Shown here: piece after piece, positions 8,901-17,837 of the stretch
Layout of the letters: the number at the start of each line of letters is the position of its first letter
How positions within the stretch are numbered: the stretch's first letter is position 1
Origin: Sulfolobus sp. E5-1-F
GTDB taxonomy: Archaea; Thermoproteota; Thermoprotei_A; Sulfolobales; Sulfolobaceae
Direction of reading: 5' to 3'
Length of the DNA stretch: 64,000 nt
Assembly: GCF_009601705.1 (NCBI RefSeq)
Contig: NZ_CP045687.1
Span: forward strand, 127,527-191,526
The notes under the pieces: model-generated
What the model saw: the letters and a program-made list of their open reading frames with translations, nothing else
The model's database searches: none
What the model was told of the DNA's origin: nothing
Translations under genes and position numbers: made by a program

Positions 8901-9039
8901 AAAGGTATTACGCTAAATAAAAACAATTTATTTCTATAATAGAAATAACTTATACGATTAATTTCAAATTAAGTAAATTGTTGACCACACTCATGTGACT
9001 TACGGAAAACCTTTTATATAATAGGTTTTTATAAATATT

Positions 9040-9432
9040 ATGAACCCGTTTAAGAAAGAAAAAACATATCCTAAACAAGTTGATTTGAACAAAGTAGTAA
9101 ATGAGTTTGTATCTTACTTAAATAGTCAGAAATGGAAAGTTCAACAGAAAGTTGAGGGAAATAAGGCAATAGTTCAAGCACAAAAAGGTGGAATATTGAG
9201 GGATATAATTGCTGCAGATAGAGCCTTAACGTTTACTTTTGAGAACACGCCACAAGGCCTTAAGGTTACTGCTGGTATAGGTGGTTGGAAAAAGAATTTG
9301 GCGATAACAGCGTTAGAGACACTGTTCTTATCCGAATTATTCTTACTAATTGATGTTCCGGAAATGTTATGGAATGAACACATTGAAACAGAGCTTATGA
9401 AAAAATTAGATGAAATAATACAAAAGTACTAA
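9040..9432 (+). CDS. conserved hypothetical small protein
   Basis: 130 residues, mixed charge, with one hydrophobic stretch near residues 85-105 (ITALETLFLSELFLLIDV). No known motif. The sequence looks like a compact alpha/beta soluble or membrane-associated protein; the segment IIAADRALTFTFENTP suggests a beta-sheet core. A TATA box TTTTATATAA at about 9011-9020 is positioned for leaderless transcription from the ATG. It is tail-to-tail with the aminopeptidase gene, with only one base between the ends. Function unknown. Confidence 0.6.
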   Translation: MNPFKKEKTYPKQVDLNKVVNEFVSYLNSQKWKVQQKVEGNKAIVQAQKGGILRDIIAADRALTFTFENTPQGLKVTAGIGGWKKNLAITALETLFLSELFLLIDVPEMLWNEHIETELMKKLDEIIQKY

Positions 9433-9433
9433 T

Positions 9434-11788
9434 TTATAGTAACTTTTGTTTTAATCGTGAATATAGTTTTATTCTTTCTTCAGATTCTCTAGTAGGTCTT
9501 TCAATCTCCTTAAACTTAACCTTTTCAAGAAATTCGATAACATTTTTAGGCTTATCTACACCGCAGAATGACATACCCCTAACTATAGAGCCCAAACCCC
9601 AAGGACCTCCATAAACTGTATTTACAAATTTCTTAATTTCCTCAAAATTGTTCATAAGATAGCCACAAACTTCTTCCCTTATATAAGGATTGCGTACCAG
9701 AGAGGATATAACGAATCTAGTATCTTGAGCCTTTATAGTCTTATTAAATATTAATGAGAAAACCTTGTCTACAATAGATGGATCACGAAGTGATGAAATC
9801 GCATTTAATATTCTATTCTTCTCCTCATCTAAATTATACTTCTTATACTTTTCTAGAAGAGTATTGAAATCGTTGGTAGTTACTGCATATGCTATTGCAA
9901 CGGCATCCTTTATATTGCTATCTATATTTTCGTATTGATCAAATAGAGTCGATAATCCTAATGCAAAATCTTCATCCATTATAGCCAAGGCACTGCTAAC
10001 AGCTGAATACGCTAATTTACCTAAATCATCATTAGCCTTCCTAAATATCTTCACTTGATTAACCAGGAAATCTTTTCCATAATTATTCTTTAATAGATAA
10101 TATAAAGTTAAGAATTGGGAGGTTACTTCCCTTGATACAAAAGAGTTAGAGGCATATACGAACTTATTAATCACGTCAAAGTACGTCTTTGGGTTTATCA
10201 GATCGGCCAATAGGAAATTCCAATAATCATTAACTAACCCTAACTCTTCATAAACATTATACTTAGACGAGAAGGCCAGATCAAGAGAATCGTAAAGCAC
10301 TCTATAAAATCCAGTCCTATTTATGTTAACCTTAATACTTTTCAAGCCCTCTTCTATCTTTATTTCAGCTGATTCTTTATCTAAAAGGAGAGTTCCAAAT
10401 TTACCGTTAATCTCGTATGTAAGTGGAACCTTGTACGTCTCATTTAAACCACTATCAAAGAGCATGAATCTCTTCTGCGAAAACCTAACTGAATTGCCAG
10501 ACGCATTAACAAAAATTATAGGATAACCAGGTTTCGTAATCCAATCCGCCATAATATCCCCTATATTTTGCCCAGCTACTTTTGAAATTGAATCCCATAG
10601 ATCCTTGCCCTCTGCGTTCCCAAATTTGAAGGAGTTTAAGTAGTGAACTACACCCTTTCTGAAATTCTCCTCACCAACATAAGCCTCAATCATCCTTAAA
10701 ATACTAGCTCCCTTACCATAACTGATATTATCAAACATTTGTTCAATTTCATGGGGATCTCTTACATGCGCCTCTATAGGATGGGTAGTCGAAAGGGAGT
10801 CATCCTCTAAAGCGCTTAAAGTCTCGCTATAAATAAGATGACCTTCACTATCCCATTGAGGAAATAAATACTTTAGACTCTTAAAGCTCATGAATGTTGC
10901 GAAGCTCTCGTTTAACCATAAATCATCCCACCACTTCAAAGTAACCAAATTACCAAACCATTGATGAGCTAACTCATGAGCAACAACCTCGGCAACCCTG
11001 AACTTCTGATAAACAGATGAAGACTCATCAGCCAACAAAGCAGTCTCCCTAAAAGTAATTGCACCCCAATTCTCCATAGCACCTGCGGCAAACTCTGGAA
11101 CTTGTATCAAATGAACTTTTGGTAATTGATATGGTATCTCAAAATATTTTTCATAAAACTCAATAACATTTCTCGCAACATTAATTGCAAATACTCCTCT
11201 TTTTGACTTTCTAGGGACTGTAGCCAATATTATTGTAGGTCTCTTAGAGTTGTCCACAATCTCCTCAAAATCGTCTATTCCTAAGTATAACAAGTATGTA
11301 GACATTCTAGGAGTTTCTTGAAAATGATAAATTACCTTACCGTTCACATCCTCTTCTACTTTCTCAACTTGCATATTCGATATTACCTTTAATCCCTTTT
11401 GTACTTTAACACTTAATCTAAATTTTGCTTTCATTGCAGGATGATCAAAACATGGTATAAATCTTCTAGCGTATATCGCCTCAAACTGTGTTGTTATCAT
11501 TCCTTTACCATTATAAGGAGCGACATAAATTCCCAAAATTGAATCATTAGAAGCCTTTCCTTTAAACCTTATTTCAAGTTCCCTTTCTACCTTACCATAA
11601 ATTATTAATTTCTCACCCTTTACTTCAAATTTAGCATCTCTACCATCAGATTTCACACTTTCTATATCGAGATTGACACTATCAAGCTCTAATTTTTCTT
11701 CGTCAGAGGTAAGATATATTTTCTCTATGCCTTCATAATTATATCCATTAAAGTCCAGAAAAATTTCATACTTTTCCACGTTATGCAT
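9434..11788 (-). CDS. M1 family zinc aminopeptidase
   Basis: Cytosolic metallo-aminopeptidase (784 aa) of the tricorn-interacting factor F2/F3 and aminopeptidase N type, which trims N-terminal residues from peptides. The exopeptidase motif GAMEN is at residues 236-240. The zinc site HELAHQWFGN is at 271-280, with the third ligand Glu in WLNESFA (291-297). The N-terminal beta domain and the long helical C-terminal domain give the usual full length. There is no signal peptide. The ATG at 11788 is preceded at the right distance by a TATA-like TTTATTTA on the minus strand (about 11806-11814). It sits head-to-head with the GH116 gene. Together with the peptide-type importer downstream it may take part in peptide use. 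Confidence 0.92.
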   Translation of the reverse strand: MHNVEKYEIFLDFNGYNYEGIEKIYLTSDEEKLELDSVNLDIESVKSDGRDAKFEVKGEKLIIYGKVERELEIRFKGKASNDSILGIYVAPYNGKGMITTQFEAIYARRFIPCFDHPAMKAKFRLSVKVQKGLKVISNMQVEKVEEDVNGKVIYHFQETPRMSTYLLYLGIDDFEEIVDNSKRPTIILATVPRKSKRGVFAINVARNVIEFYEKYFEIPYQLPKVHLIQVPEFAAGAMENWGAITFRETALLADESSSVYQKFRVAEVVAHELAHQWFGNLVTLKWWDDLWLNESFATFMSFKSLKYLFPQWDSEGHLIYSETLSALEDDSLSTTHPIEAHVRDPHEIEQMFDNISYGKGASILRMIEAYVGEENFRKGVVHYLNSFKFGNAEGKDLWDSISKVAGQNIGDIMADWITKPGYPIIFVNASGNSVRFSQKRFMLFDSGLNETYKVPLTYEINGKFGTLLLDKESAEIKIEEGLKSIKVNINRTGFYRVLYDSLDLAFSSKYNVYEELGLVNDYWNFLLADLINPKTYFDVINKFVYASNSFVSREVTSQFLTLYYLLKNNYGKDFLVNQVKIFRKANDDLGKLAYSAVSSALAIMDEDFALGLSTLFDQYENIDSNIKDAVAIAYAVTTNDFNTLLEKYKKYNLDEEKNRILNAISSLRDPSIVDKVFSLIFNKTIKAQDTRFVISSLVRNPYIREEVCGYLMNNFEEIKKFVNTVYGGPWGLGSIVRGMSFCGVDKPKNVIEFLEKVKFKEIERPTRESEERIKLYSRLKQKLL

Positions 11789-11825
11789 ACCTATATAAAT
11801 AGAAGTGTAAATAAAAAATTAGTGA
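11788..11825. promoter_or_regulatory. interleaved divergent promoters (aminopeptidase / GH116)
   Basis: The plus-strand gene has a TATA box CTATATAAATAG at about 11790-11801, about 26 nt before its ATG at 11825. The minus-strand gene has a TATA-like tract at about 11806-11814, about 26 nt before its ATG at 11788. The two core promoters therefore overlap within roughly 40 bp and probably cannot be occupied at once. Confidence 0.5.
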
Positions 11826-13768
11826 TGAAGATAGAGAAGTACTTTGGTGTACCTTTGGGCGGAATAGGGACGGGAAAAATAAACTTCTACCCGGATCTTA
11901 CGATTGATGAGATAACTATTCTAAACAACTGGTCAAACCCACTCAGAAGGATAAGGGGCTTTCACGTATTAACGTTTCTAGATGGAGAACCTATCTTTCT
12001 TCAAACCAATCCTGGAAAAAACGTGGAAACGTCTCCTCGATACACCTTCATTAAGCACATGGACATGTGGGTAGAGTTCCCGATTATTAGGTATTCAACA
12101 CCTTTTGCTGAAATAGAAGTATATTCAATTTTAAGGAGAAATGATATTAAGAATTCATCACTCCCAGCAATAAAGTTTAAGATAAAGGGAAAAGGAAGAT
12201 TCGCAATTTCTTTTCCAAATATAGTCGGAAGTAAGAAAAGTGGAAGAGTAAATGAGGCTTATAAGGGAAAGTTAAACGGTGTTATAATGAAAAATGAGAG
12301 AGCCCTAAACTCTGATCCCGCTTATGGAGAAATTTTCCTAGGATGTGAGGGTTGTAAGGTTATAACAAACTTCGCCTACTATAAACCAGCTAAGGTTGGA
12401 ATGACTGAAGATATTACCTATTTCTATAATTTGGAAGAGCATGATGAAAAATATATAATAAAGCCTTATGCTAGAGAGGAAATAGGGGGTATCATCTATA
12501 AAGATGTGGATGAGGAACAAACGTTTATCCTTTCATGGTTTTTTAACGGAAGACCTCATCACTATCCGTATGGGCACTATTATGAAAATTTCTTTAAGGA
12601 TTCGATAGATGTAGCAGAATACGCTCTTAAATTAGAGCCAGAACTAGGAATAGAAGAAAAAGTAGAGTGGCTAAAAGACGCTTTACTAAATAGTCTTTAC
12701 ATACTAACCTCAAACACTTGGTTAACCAAAGATGGTAGATTAGCTGTATATGAAGATCCTTACATTAGTAAATTAATGAATACTATTGGTTCTATGACCT
12801 TTGATGGTCTCGGATTTACTCTTTTAGAGCTTTATAGAGATTTAGTGATATCTGCTGACAATAATTTCCTTAATTATGTAAATAATGGAGAGGCGCCTCA
12901 CGATATCGGAGAGGAGAGTATTGAGGATCCAATATACGGAGCGTCGTATCCATATTGGTGGACTGACCTAGGATCAACCTTAGTCCTAATGCTATATAGA
13001 GACTATGTATTTACTTCCGATAAGAGAATTTTAGAAAAGAATTATAATAGAATAAAGGAAATTATTGATTGGCTCATAAGAAAGGATATGGATGGTGATT
13101 GTATACCAGACTCGAAGGGTGGTTACGATAACTCTTATGATGGAACCCATATGTATGGAGCCTCATCCTACGTAGCATCAATGTTCCTTTCAACACTTAC
13201 CGCATTTATTAGAATATCTGAGATTTTAGATGTTAAGATTAATGATAAATACTATAGATTTTTGGAATGTGGAAAAAAGACATTTAACTCCTTATGGAAT
13301 GGAAAATATTTCATTCTATGGAAGAAGAATACCGAAGAAAATAGGTCTTGTCTAAACTCACAATTACTAGGCCAATTCTGGTGCGATATTTTGGGGTTAC
13401 CACCTATTACCGATAACGATAAGATAAACACGGCTCTAAGAAGTATTTATGAGCTTAACTTTAGAGCTTCTAAATATTGCTTAGCAAATGCAGTCAAGGA
13501 AGATGGAAGTATAGACACTTCAACAGGTCAACTTAGATCATGTTGGCCTAGAGTTACCTTTGCAATAGCTGCACATATGATATTAAGGGGTATGGTTAAG
13601 GAGGGAATAGAAGTAGCAGAAAGGGAATGGAACACAATTAAAGAGCTTAACCCATTCGATCAATCGTCAAGAATAGATGCGATAGAGGGAAAATACGTAG
13701 GGTTAATGTCATATATAGGAAGTACCTCAGTTTGGTTAGTGAAACTAGCGTTAGATAAAATACGATGA
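11825..13768 (+). CDS. GH116 family glycosidase (beta-glucosidase / beta-N-acetylglucosaminidase / beta-xylosidase group)
   Basis: The 647-residue protein belongs to the GBA2-like family GH116, known from Saccharolobus solfataricus enzymes with exo-beta-glucosidase, beta-xylosidase or N-acetyl-beta-glucosaminidase activity. The N-terminal beta-sandwich begins with the family-typical GVPLGGIGTGKI, and the C-terminal (alpha/alpha)6 barrel carries the conserved segments SMTFDGLGF and YDNSYDGTHMYGASSY. There is no signal peptide, so it acts inside the cell. I chose the ATG at 11825 because a longer frame starting at 11783 would run through the TATA box. The neighbouring NagA-like gene favours an amino-sugar substrate, but specificity cannot be read from the sequence. 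Confidence 0.85.
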   Translation: MKIEKYFGVPLGGIGTGKINFYPDLTIDEITILNNWSNPLRRIRGFHVLTFLDGEPIFLQTNPGKNVETSPRYTFIKHMDMWVEFPIIRYSTPFAEIEVYSILRRNDIKNSSLPAIKFKIKGKGRFAISFPNIVGSKKSGRVNEAYKGKLNGVIMKNERALNSDPAYGEIFLGCEGCKVITNFAYYKPAKVGMTEDITYFYNLEEHDEKYIIKPYAREEIGGIIYKDVDEEQTFILSWFFNGRPHHYPYGHYYENFFKDSIDVAEYALKLEPELGIEEKVEWLKDALLNSLYILTSNTWLTKDGRLAVYEDPYISKLMNTIGSMTFDGLGFTLLELYRDLVISADNNFLNYVNNGEAPHDIGEESIEDPIYGASYPYWWTDLGSTLVLMLYRDYVFTSDKRILEKNYNRIKEIIDWLIRKDMDGDCIPDSKGGYDNSYDGTHMYGASSYVASMFLSTLTAFIRISEILDVKINDKYYRFLECGKKTFNSLWNGKYFILWKKNTEENRSCLNSQLLGQFWCDILGLPPITDNDKINTALRSIYELNFRASKYCLANAVKEDGSIDTSTGQLRSCWPRVTFAIAAHMILRGMVKEGIEVAEREWNTIKELNPFDQSSRIDAIEGKYVGLMSYIGSTSVWLVKLALDKIR

Positions 13769-13850
13769 AAAATATTTAGTTACGATATAATGGATATTTC
13801 AATATATTCGTATATTGACAATATATTATCCCTGTCTTAAATATTAATTT

Positions 13851-14936
13851 TTAAATATTGGAGAAGACTACACTACCATCTTTTAACGTTAATATTACAT
13901 TAAGATTTTCGTCTAAAATAACTAAATCTGCAGCATAACCCCTAGATATTTGCCCTCTATCATCTAAGTTAAGTAAAGAAGCTGGAGAATATGTTGCATA
14001 TTTTATAGCCTCCTTTAATCCAATAACTTTACTAACCCTTCTTACACCTTCATCTAAAGTTATGTTACTCCCTACAAGCTTGTTATTATCTTTGAAACAA
14101 GCCTTATTGCAGACAATTTTTTCTCCATAAAGTAAAAATTCACCTTCACCTAGCCCTGCCGCTTGTAAGGAGTCTGATACTAATATCGTACTATCTCCTT
14201 TTAACCTACTTATAATATTTATTGTAATCTCATTAACGTGTATTAGATCTGGTATTACTTCAGTGTATATTGAAGAAGTTAATGCTACACCGATTATCCC
14301 AGGGTCTCTATGATGGAATGGCCTCATTGCATTAAATAAGTGCGTAACCGATGATACGCCAAAACCTATAGCTCTTCTAGTATCATCTGAGTTAGCGTCC
14401 GTATGACCTAAGGAAACTTGAAAGTTATCTACTATAGTCTCAAGTTCTCTATCACTCAAGATCTCGGGTGCTACAGTAATCCTCTTTATACTAAATAGTT
14501 TTGAAATTTCTAAAATTCTTTTATCAAAGTTGGTTAAGAATTTATGTGCACCAGCTCTATTTGGATTTATTATAGGTCCTTCAAGATGTATTCCGATACT
14601 TTTAACTTCACTCAAAATTCTTGCTATACTGATCAATTTTTCTATATCTTCAGAAATTGTTGAGGGAATAAAAGTGGTTACACCATGTGAATAATAATAC
14701 TTTACCATCTTTTCGTAGTCATTAATATTTCTAATGTCATTTACGAGAATTCCTCCTATACCGTGAGTATGAATATCAATTAGTCCGGGTACTACATAGC
14801 CACCTTTATATACCTTTATTTCCTCATTACATATTTCACTACCGATTTTTCTTATTTTTCCATCCGATATTACTAAATCATCCCTAAAACTCTCTAAAGG
14901 CGTTATTATCTCTAACCCCCTAATGCACTTGCTCAC
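13851..14936 (-). CDS. nagA: N-acetylglucosamine-6-phosphate deacetylase-like amidohydrolase
   Basis: Amidohydrolase-superfamily protein (361 aa) with the NagA signature series: IDIHTHG near the N-terminus, HLEGPIINP (metal-binding Glu), a His in SLGHTDAN, a His in THLFNAMRPFHHRDPG, and the catalytic Asp in VSDSLQAAG. The length fits NagA. The expected reaction is removal of acetyl from GlcNAc-6-phosphate. No GlcNAc kinase or NagB-type deaminase is in the window, so the physiological substrate is uncertain. Its start overlaps the upstream ABC ATPase gene by 17 bp, a strong sign of one operon with the importer ATPases. Confidence 0.85.
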   Translation of the reverse strand: MSKCIRGLEIITPLESFRDDLVISDGKIRKIGSEICNEEIKVYKGGYVVPGLIDIHTHGIGGILVNDIRNINDYEKMVKYYYSHGVTTFIPSTISEDIEKLISIARILSEVKSIGIHLEGPIINPNRAGAHKFLTNFDKRILEISKLFSIKRITVAPEILSDRELETIVDNFQVSLGHTDANSDDTRRAIGFGVSSVTHLFNAMRPFHHRDPGIIGVALTSSIYTEVIPDLIHVNEITINIISRLKGDSTILVSDSLQAAGLGEGEFLLYGEKIVCNKACFKDNNKLVGSNITLDEGVRRVSKVIGLKEAIKYATYSPASLLNLDDRGQISRGYAADLVILDENLNVILTLKDGSVVFSNI

Positions 14937-15903
14937 TTTCCTTCACCTTGCCATATAAGAAACATGCAACGTCATGCGAATATTTAAATAATTTAGGCTC
15001 CTCATTATTGCATATATTCATTGTAAAAGGGCATCTAAGTCTATAGGGGCATCCTTTATCTACCCTTTCGTAATTTATCTTAACGTCAATTTCTTTATAT
15101 AGGTTATCGATAGATGGTGTAAGATTTATCAAATCCTTAGTATAAGGATGTAATGGATCCTTTAATATTTCCTCTAAGTCACCTCTCTCTACTATTTTGC
15201 CAGCGAACATTACTATCGCATTACCCTTATTAAGTAGATGATAGAAGTATCTGGCTATTGGGATATCGTGAGTTATGAATACCATTGTAAGGTTAAGCCT
15301 ATTTTTTATTTCTGCTAACGTATTTAATATTCCAATTCTTAAAGAAGCATCAACCATGGTCACGGGTTCATCGGCTACTATTATCTTAGGGCTTACTGAA
15401 AGACTTCTCGCTATGTTAACTCTTTGCTTCTGACCACCTGAAAGTTGATGGGGATATTTACCTAAAAAATCTTGTGCAGGAGTCAATTTTACCAATTCCA
15501 ACAGGTTAATCAGACGTTTTTTTAGCTCCTCCTTGCTAATATTTTCCCAATGTACCATGGGAGCTGCTAAGATCTCTTCAACAGTCTTATTAAAGGGAAG
15601 TGTAGAATAGGGATCCTGAGGAATTAACTGCACATCTCTTCTGTATTTTTTAAATATTTTTCTCTTATTTTTCCATATATTATATCCATCATAAATAACC
15701 TCACCGGACGTAGGTTTCTGTAAACCTACAATTACCCGTCCTAAAGTTGTCTTACCAGCTCCACTTTCACCTAATACTATAAGTAGATCTCCTTGATTTA
15801 TGCTTAAAGATATATCCTTTATAGCGTAGAATTCTCGTTTTTTAAATAATCCAATCTTATCCTCAAAAATTACTGAAACTCCCTTAAGCTCCATTAGACC
15901 CAT
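14920..15903 (-). CDS. Opp/Dpp-type ABC importer ATPase (second ATPase, DppF-like)
   Basis: Peptide/oligosaccharide-class ABC ATPase of 327 residues. It has Walker A GESGAGKTT (about 47-55), the ABC signature LSGGQKQRVNIAR, Walker B IIVADEPVTM and a switch His in FITHD. The C-terminal oligopeptide-transporter extension has a Cys-rich segment (CPYRLRCPFTMNIC), which often binds an Fe-S cluster in this subfamily. It overlaps both its upstream partner ATPase and the downstream nagA gene, so the three are one transcription unit. In Sulfolobales this transporter class also imports oligosaccharides. Walker B reads ADEP rather than LDEP, a conservative variant. Confidence 0.88.
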   Translation of the reverse strand: MGLMELKGVSVIFEDKIGLFKKREFYAIKDISLSINQGDLLIVLGESGAGKTTLGRVIVGLQKPTSGEVIYDGYNIWKNKRKIFKKYRRDVQLIPQDPYSTLPFNKTVEEILAAPMVHWENISKEELKKRLINLLELVKLTPAQDFLGKYPHQLSGGQKQRVNIARSLSVSPKIIVADEPVTMVDASLRIGILNTLAEIKNRLNLTMVFITHDIPIARYFYHLLNKGNAIVMFAGKIVERGDLEEILKDPLHPYTKDLINLTPSIDNLYKEIDVKINYERVDKGCPYRLRCPFTMNICNNEEPKLFKYSHDVACFLYGKVKESEQVH

Positions 15904-16843
15904 ATAAGTGACACCTTACCTTTCTGTCTTTTACTAAATAAATCTCGGGTAATTCTTCTTTGCACCTTCCGAAAGCTTTAGAACATCTATTTAGAAAAGG
16001 ACAACCCTTTTCTCCTACTAGTAATGGTTCATCTAAGGAAACATTGATAATCTTCACTTCTCCTTTTAAGGAAGGAATAGAGGATATTAGTAACGATGTA
16101 TATGGGTTTAATGGATTCTTAATGATCTCCTCAGTATTACCCTCTTCCATAACATAGCCTTTATACATAACTAATAATCTATTAGCTATTTGAGCTATAT
16201 TAAGTATATCATGGGTTACATAAATTATTGTAACTCCTAATTCTTGATTTATATTTTTTATCAACTTTAATAGTAGTTCTTGATTAAGCATATCTAGCGC
16301 ACTTGCTGGTTCATCCATCAGTATTAACTTAGGATTTAGGAGAAGGCTTAACGCTATCATTACTCTCTGTCTCATACCACCAGACAATTGGAATGGATAC
16401 ATGTTAAGAACACGATTAGGATCTAAACTTACCAGTTTCAACAATTCCCTTGCTCTCTCAATTACACTTTTCCTATCAGTCTCACCGTGACTCATTGCTA
16501 TGTAGTAAAAATTCTCGCTAACGCGTAAGACTGGATTTAAAGCGTTCTGACTAGCCTGGGGGACATACGAAATTTCTTTCCACATTAGTTTTTTAAATTC
16601 ATAAATGGGAATAGCGAATAAATCTAAGCCATTAAAAATTACTTTCCCAGAAACTACTTTCCCTGGTGGTCTTATAGCTCTAAGTATAGCGTTAATGAGT
16701 GTAGACTTACCAGAACCGCTTTCACCAATAATTCCAAGAATTTCACCCTTTTCAACGCCAAAACTTACATCATTAACTGCCCTTACAATTTTACTATTAC
16801 CCTCATCATAAATCACATTCAGATTATGAACTTCTAATATCAT
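15884..16843 (-). CDS. Opp/Dpp-type ABC importer ATPase (first ATPase, DppD-like)
   Basis: ABC ATPase of 319 residues from the ATG at 16843. Visible are Walker A GESGSGKST, signature LSGGMRQRVMIAL, Walker B LILMDEPASALD and a C-terminal oligopeptide-transporter domain with clustered cysteines (CPFLNRCSKAFGRC). A frame extension up to 16915 exists, but its 24 extra residues do not fit the family start; the family typically begins with a strand like MILEVHNLNV. The 3' end overlaps the second ATPase gene by 20 bp. It forms a heterodimer with that partner to energise the permeases encoded at 16925 and 20012. Confidence 0.87.
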   Translation of the reverse strand: MILEVHNLNVIYDEGNSKIVRAVNDVSFGVEKGEILGIIGESGSGKSTLINAILRAIRPPGKVVSGKVIFNGLDLFAIPIYEFKKLMWKEISYVPQASQNALNPVLRVSENFYYIAMSHGETDRKSVIERARELLKLVSLDPNRVLNMYPFQLSGGMRQRVMIALSLLLNPKLILMDEPASALDMLNQELLLKLIKNINQELGVTIIYVTHDILNIAQIANRLLVMYKGYVMEEGNTEEIIKNPLNPYTSLLISSIPSLKGEVKIINVSLDEPLLVGEKGCPFLNRCSKAFGRCKEELPEIYLVKDRKVRCHLYGSNGA

Positions 16844-16924
16844 AACACATTTATATAACTTGAATTTGTTACTTATAGACTTTTCTTCTCGAGAAAATAT
16901 AAGGGTGTAAAGCAAATTTATACT

Positions 16925-17800
16925 ATGATGCAGAATAAATTATTTGAGTATTTCCGACTAGTATGGAAGAACAAAAAATCTAGAGCAGGATTAATTATTA
17001 CTGTATTTTATGTTTTACTCGCGATATTTGGAGAAATTATATTTCCTAGGACGTATTCTTTACCCCCTAGTTCAACTACTATATTTATGCCACCACAGCT
17101 ATCAAACTTTTATCTAATCTTTGGGACTGGTCCATTTGCAGAAAGCATTTTAGTACAAATCGTTCAAGGCGCTAAGTCTATAATTGAGGTAAGTTTCTTG
17201 GCTGGTCTATTCGCTACATTGATAGGTATAGCTGTAGGAATAGTAGCAGGTTATCTAGGTGGAATAATTGATGATATCCTCATGGGAATAACCGATATTG
17301 TCCTAACTTTACCTAGTATAATATTATTGATAGTAGTAGTAAGTGCATTCAAAACTAGTAATCCAATTATTCTTTCTCTAATATTAAGTATAACGAGTTG
17401 GGCTGGATTGGCTAGAGCTGTAAGATCTCAAGTTCTAGTAATTAGAAATTCCCCTACAATAGAAGTATTAAGAGTATTAGGGTTGTCTAGGGGATACATT
17501 ATATTTAGGGAAGTAGTACCAACCTTGGGTTCATATATCATAATACACTATATATTTAATGTAGAAGCCGCGGTTTACGCAGAAGTAGGATTATACTACT
17601 TAGGAGTATTGCCCTATAATCCAAATAATTGGGGAGCGATGATACAACAAGCACTCTCATATGGAGCAGCCTTAGGCGGGAAGGCAATATATTATCTAAC
17701 ATTTCCCACAGTTGCAATTATAGGCTTTATGAGTGGCTTAATATTACTAAGTTATGGAATTGATGAAATATCTAATCCTAGGATAAGAACCTATAAATAA
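16925..17800 (+). CDS. Opp/Dpp-type ABC permease (DppC-like)
   Basis: Integral membrane protein (291 aa) with an N-terminal TM helix (about residues 20-40), an extracellular loop and five further helices from residue 90 on. The EAA-type loop for ATPase docking is visible as EVLRVLGLSRGYIIFREVVP. This is the DppC/OppC subunit layout. It is divergent from the ATPase genes and separated from them by an 81-bp gap holding both promoters. Unusually for this transporter class the subunits are split over four transcription units: ATPases minus, DppC plus, binding protein minus, DppB plus. Confidence 0.87.
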   Translation: MMQNKLFEYFRLVWKNKKSRAGLIITVFYVLLAIFGEIIFPRTYSLPPSSTTIFMPPQLSNFYLIFGTGPFAESILVQIVQGAKSIIEVSFLAGLFATLIGIAVGIVAGYLGGIIDDILMGITDIVLTLPSIILLIVVVSAFKTSNPIILSLILSITSWAGLARAVRSQVLVIRNSPTIEVLRVLGLSRGYIIFREVVPTLGSYIIIHYIFNVEAAVYAEVGLYYLGVLPYNPNNWGAMIQQALSYGAALGGKAIYYLTFPTVAIIGFMSGLILLSYGIDEISNPRIRTYK

Positions 17801-17837
17801 AAAATTAAGTTAACTTTATTTTCTATTACAATTTTCT

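Larger units (their letters stand above)
8167..8992 (-). mobile_element. degenerate IS6-type insertion sequence, 826 bp
   Basis: The ends are an 18-bp perfect inverted repeat (8167-8184 and 8975-8992), flanked by an 8-bp direct repeat ATGTGACT (8159-8166 and 8993-9000). The transposase on the minus strand has IS6-like DDE features but is broken by two frameshifts and a stop. Size, 8-bp duplication and protein features fit the archaeal IS6 group (for example the ISC774 type); the exact name cannot be given. Perfect ends and target duplication suggest insertion was fairly recent or that the ends have been preserved while the gene decayed. Confidence 0.85.

Noticed and set aside
11783-11824. Upstream extension of the GH116 gene
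   Set aside because: The extension would include the TATA box that drives the gene and adds 14 residues absent from the family start.
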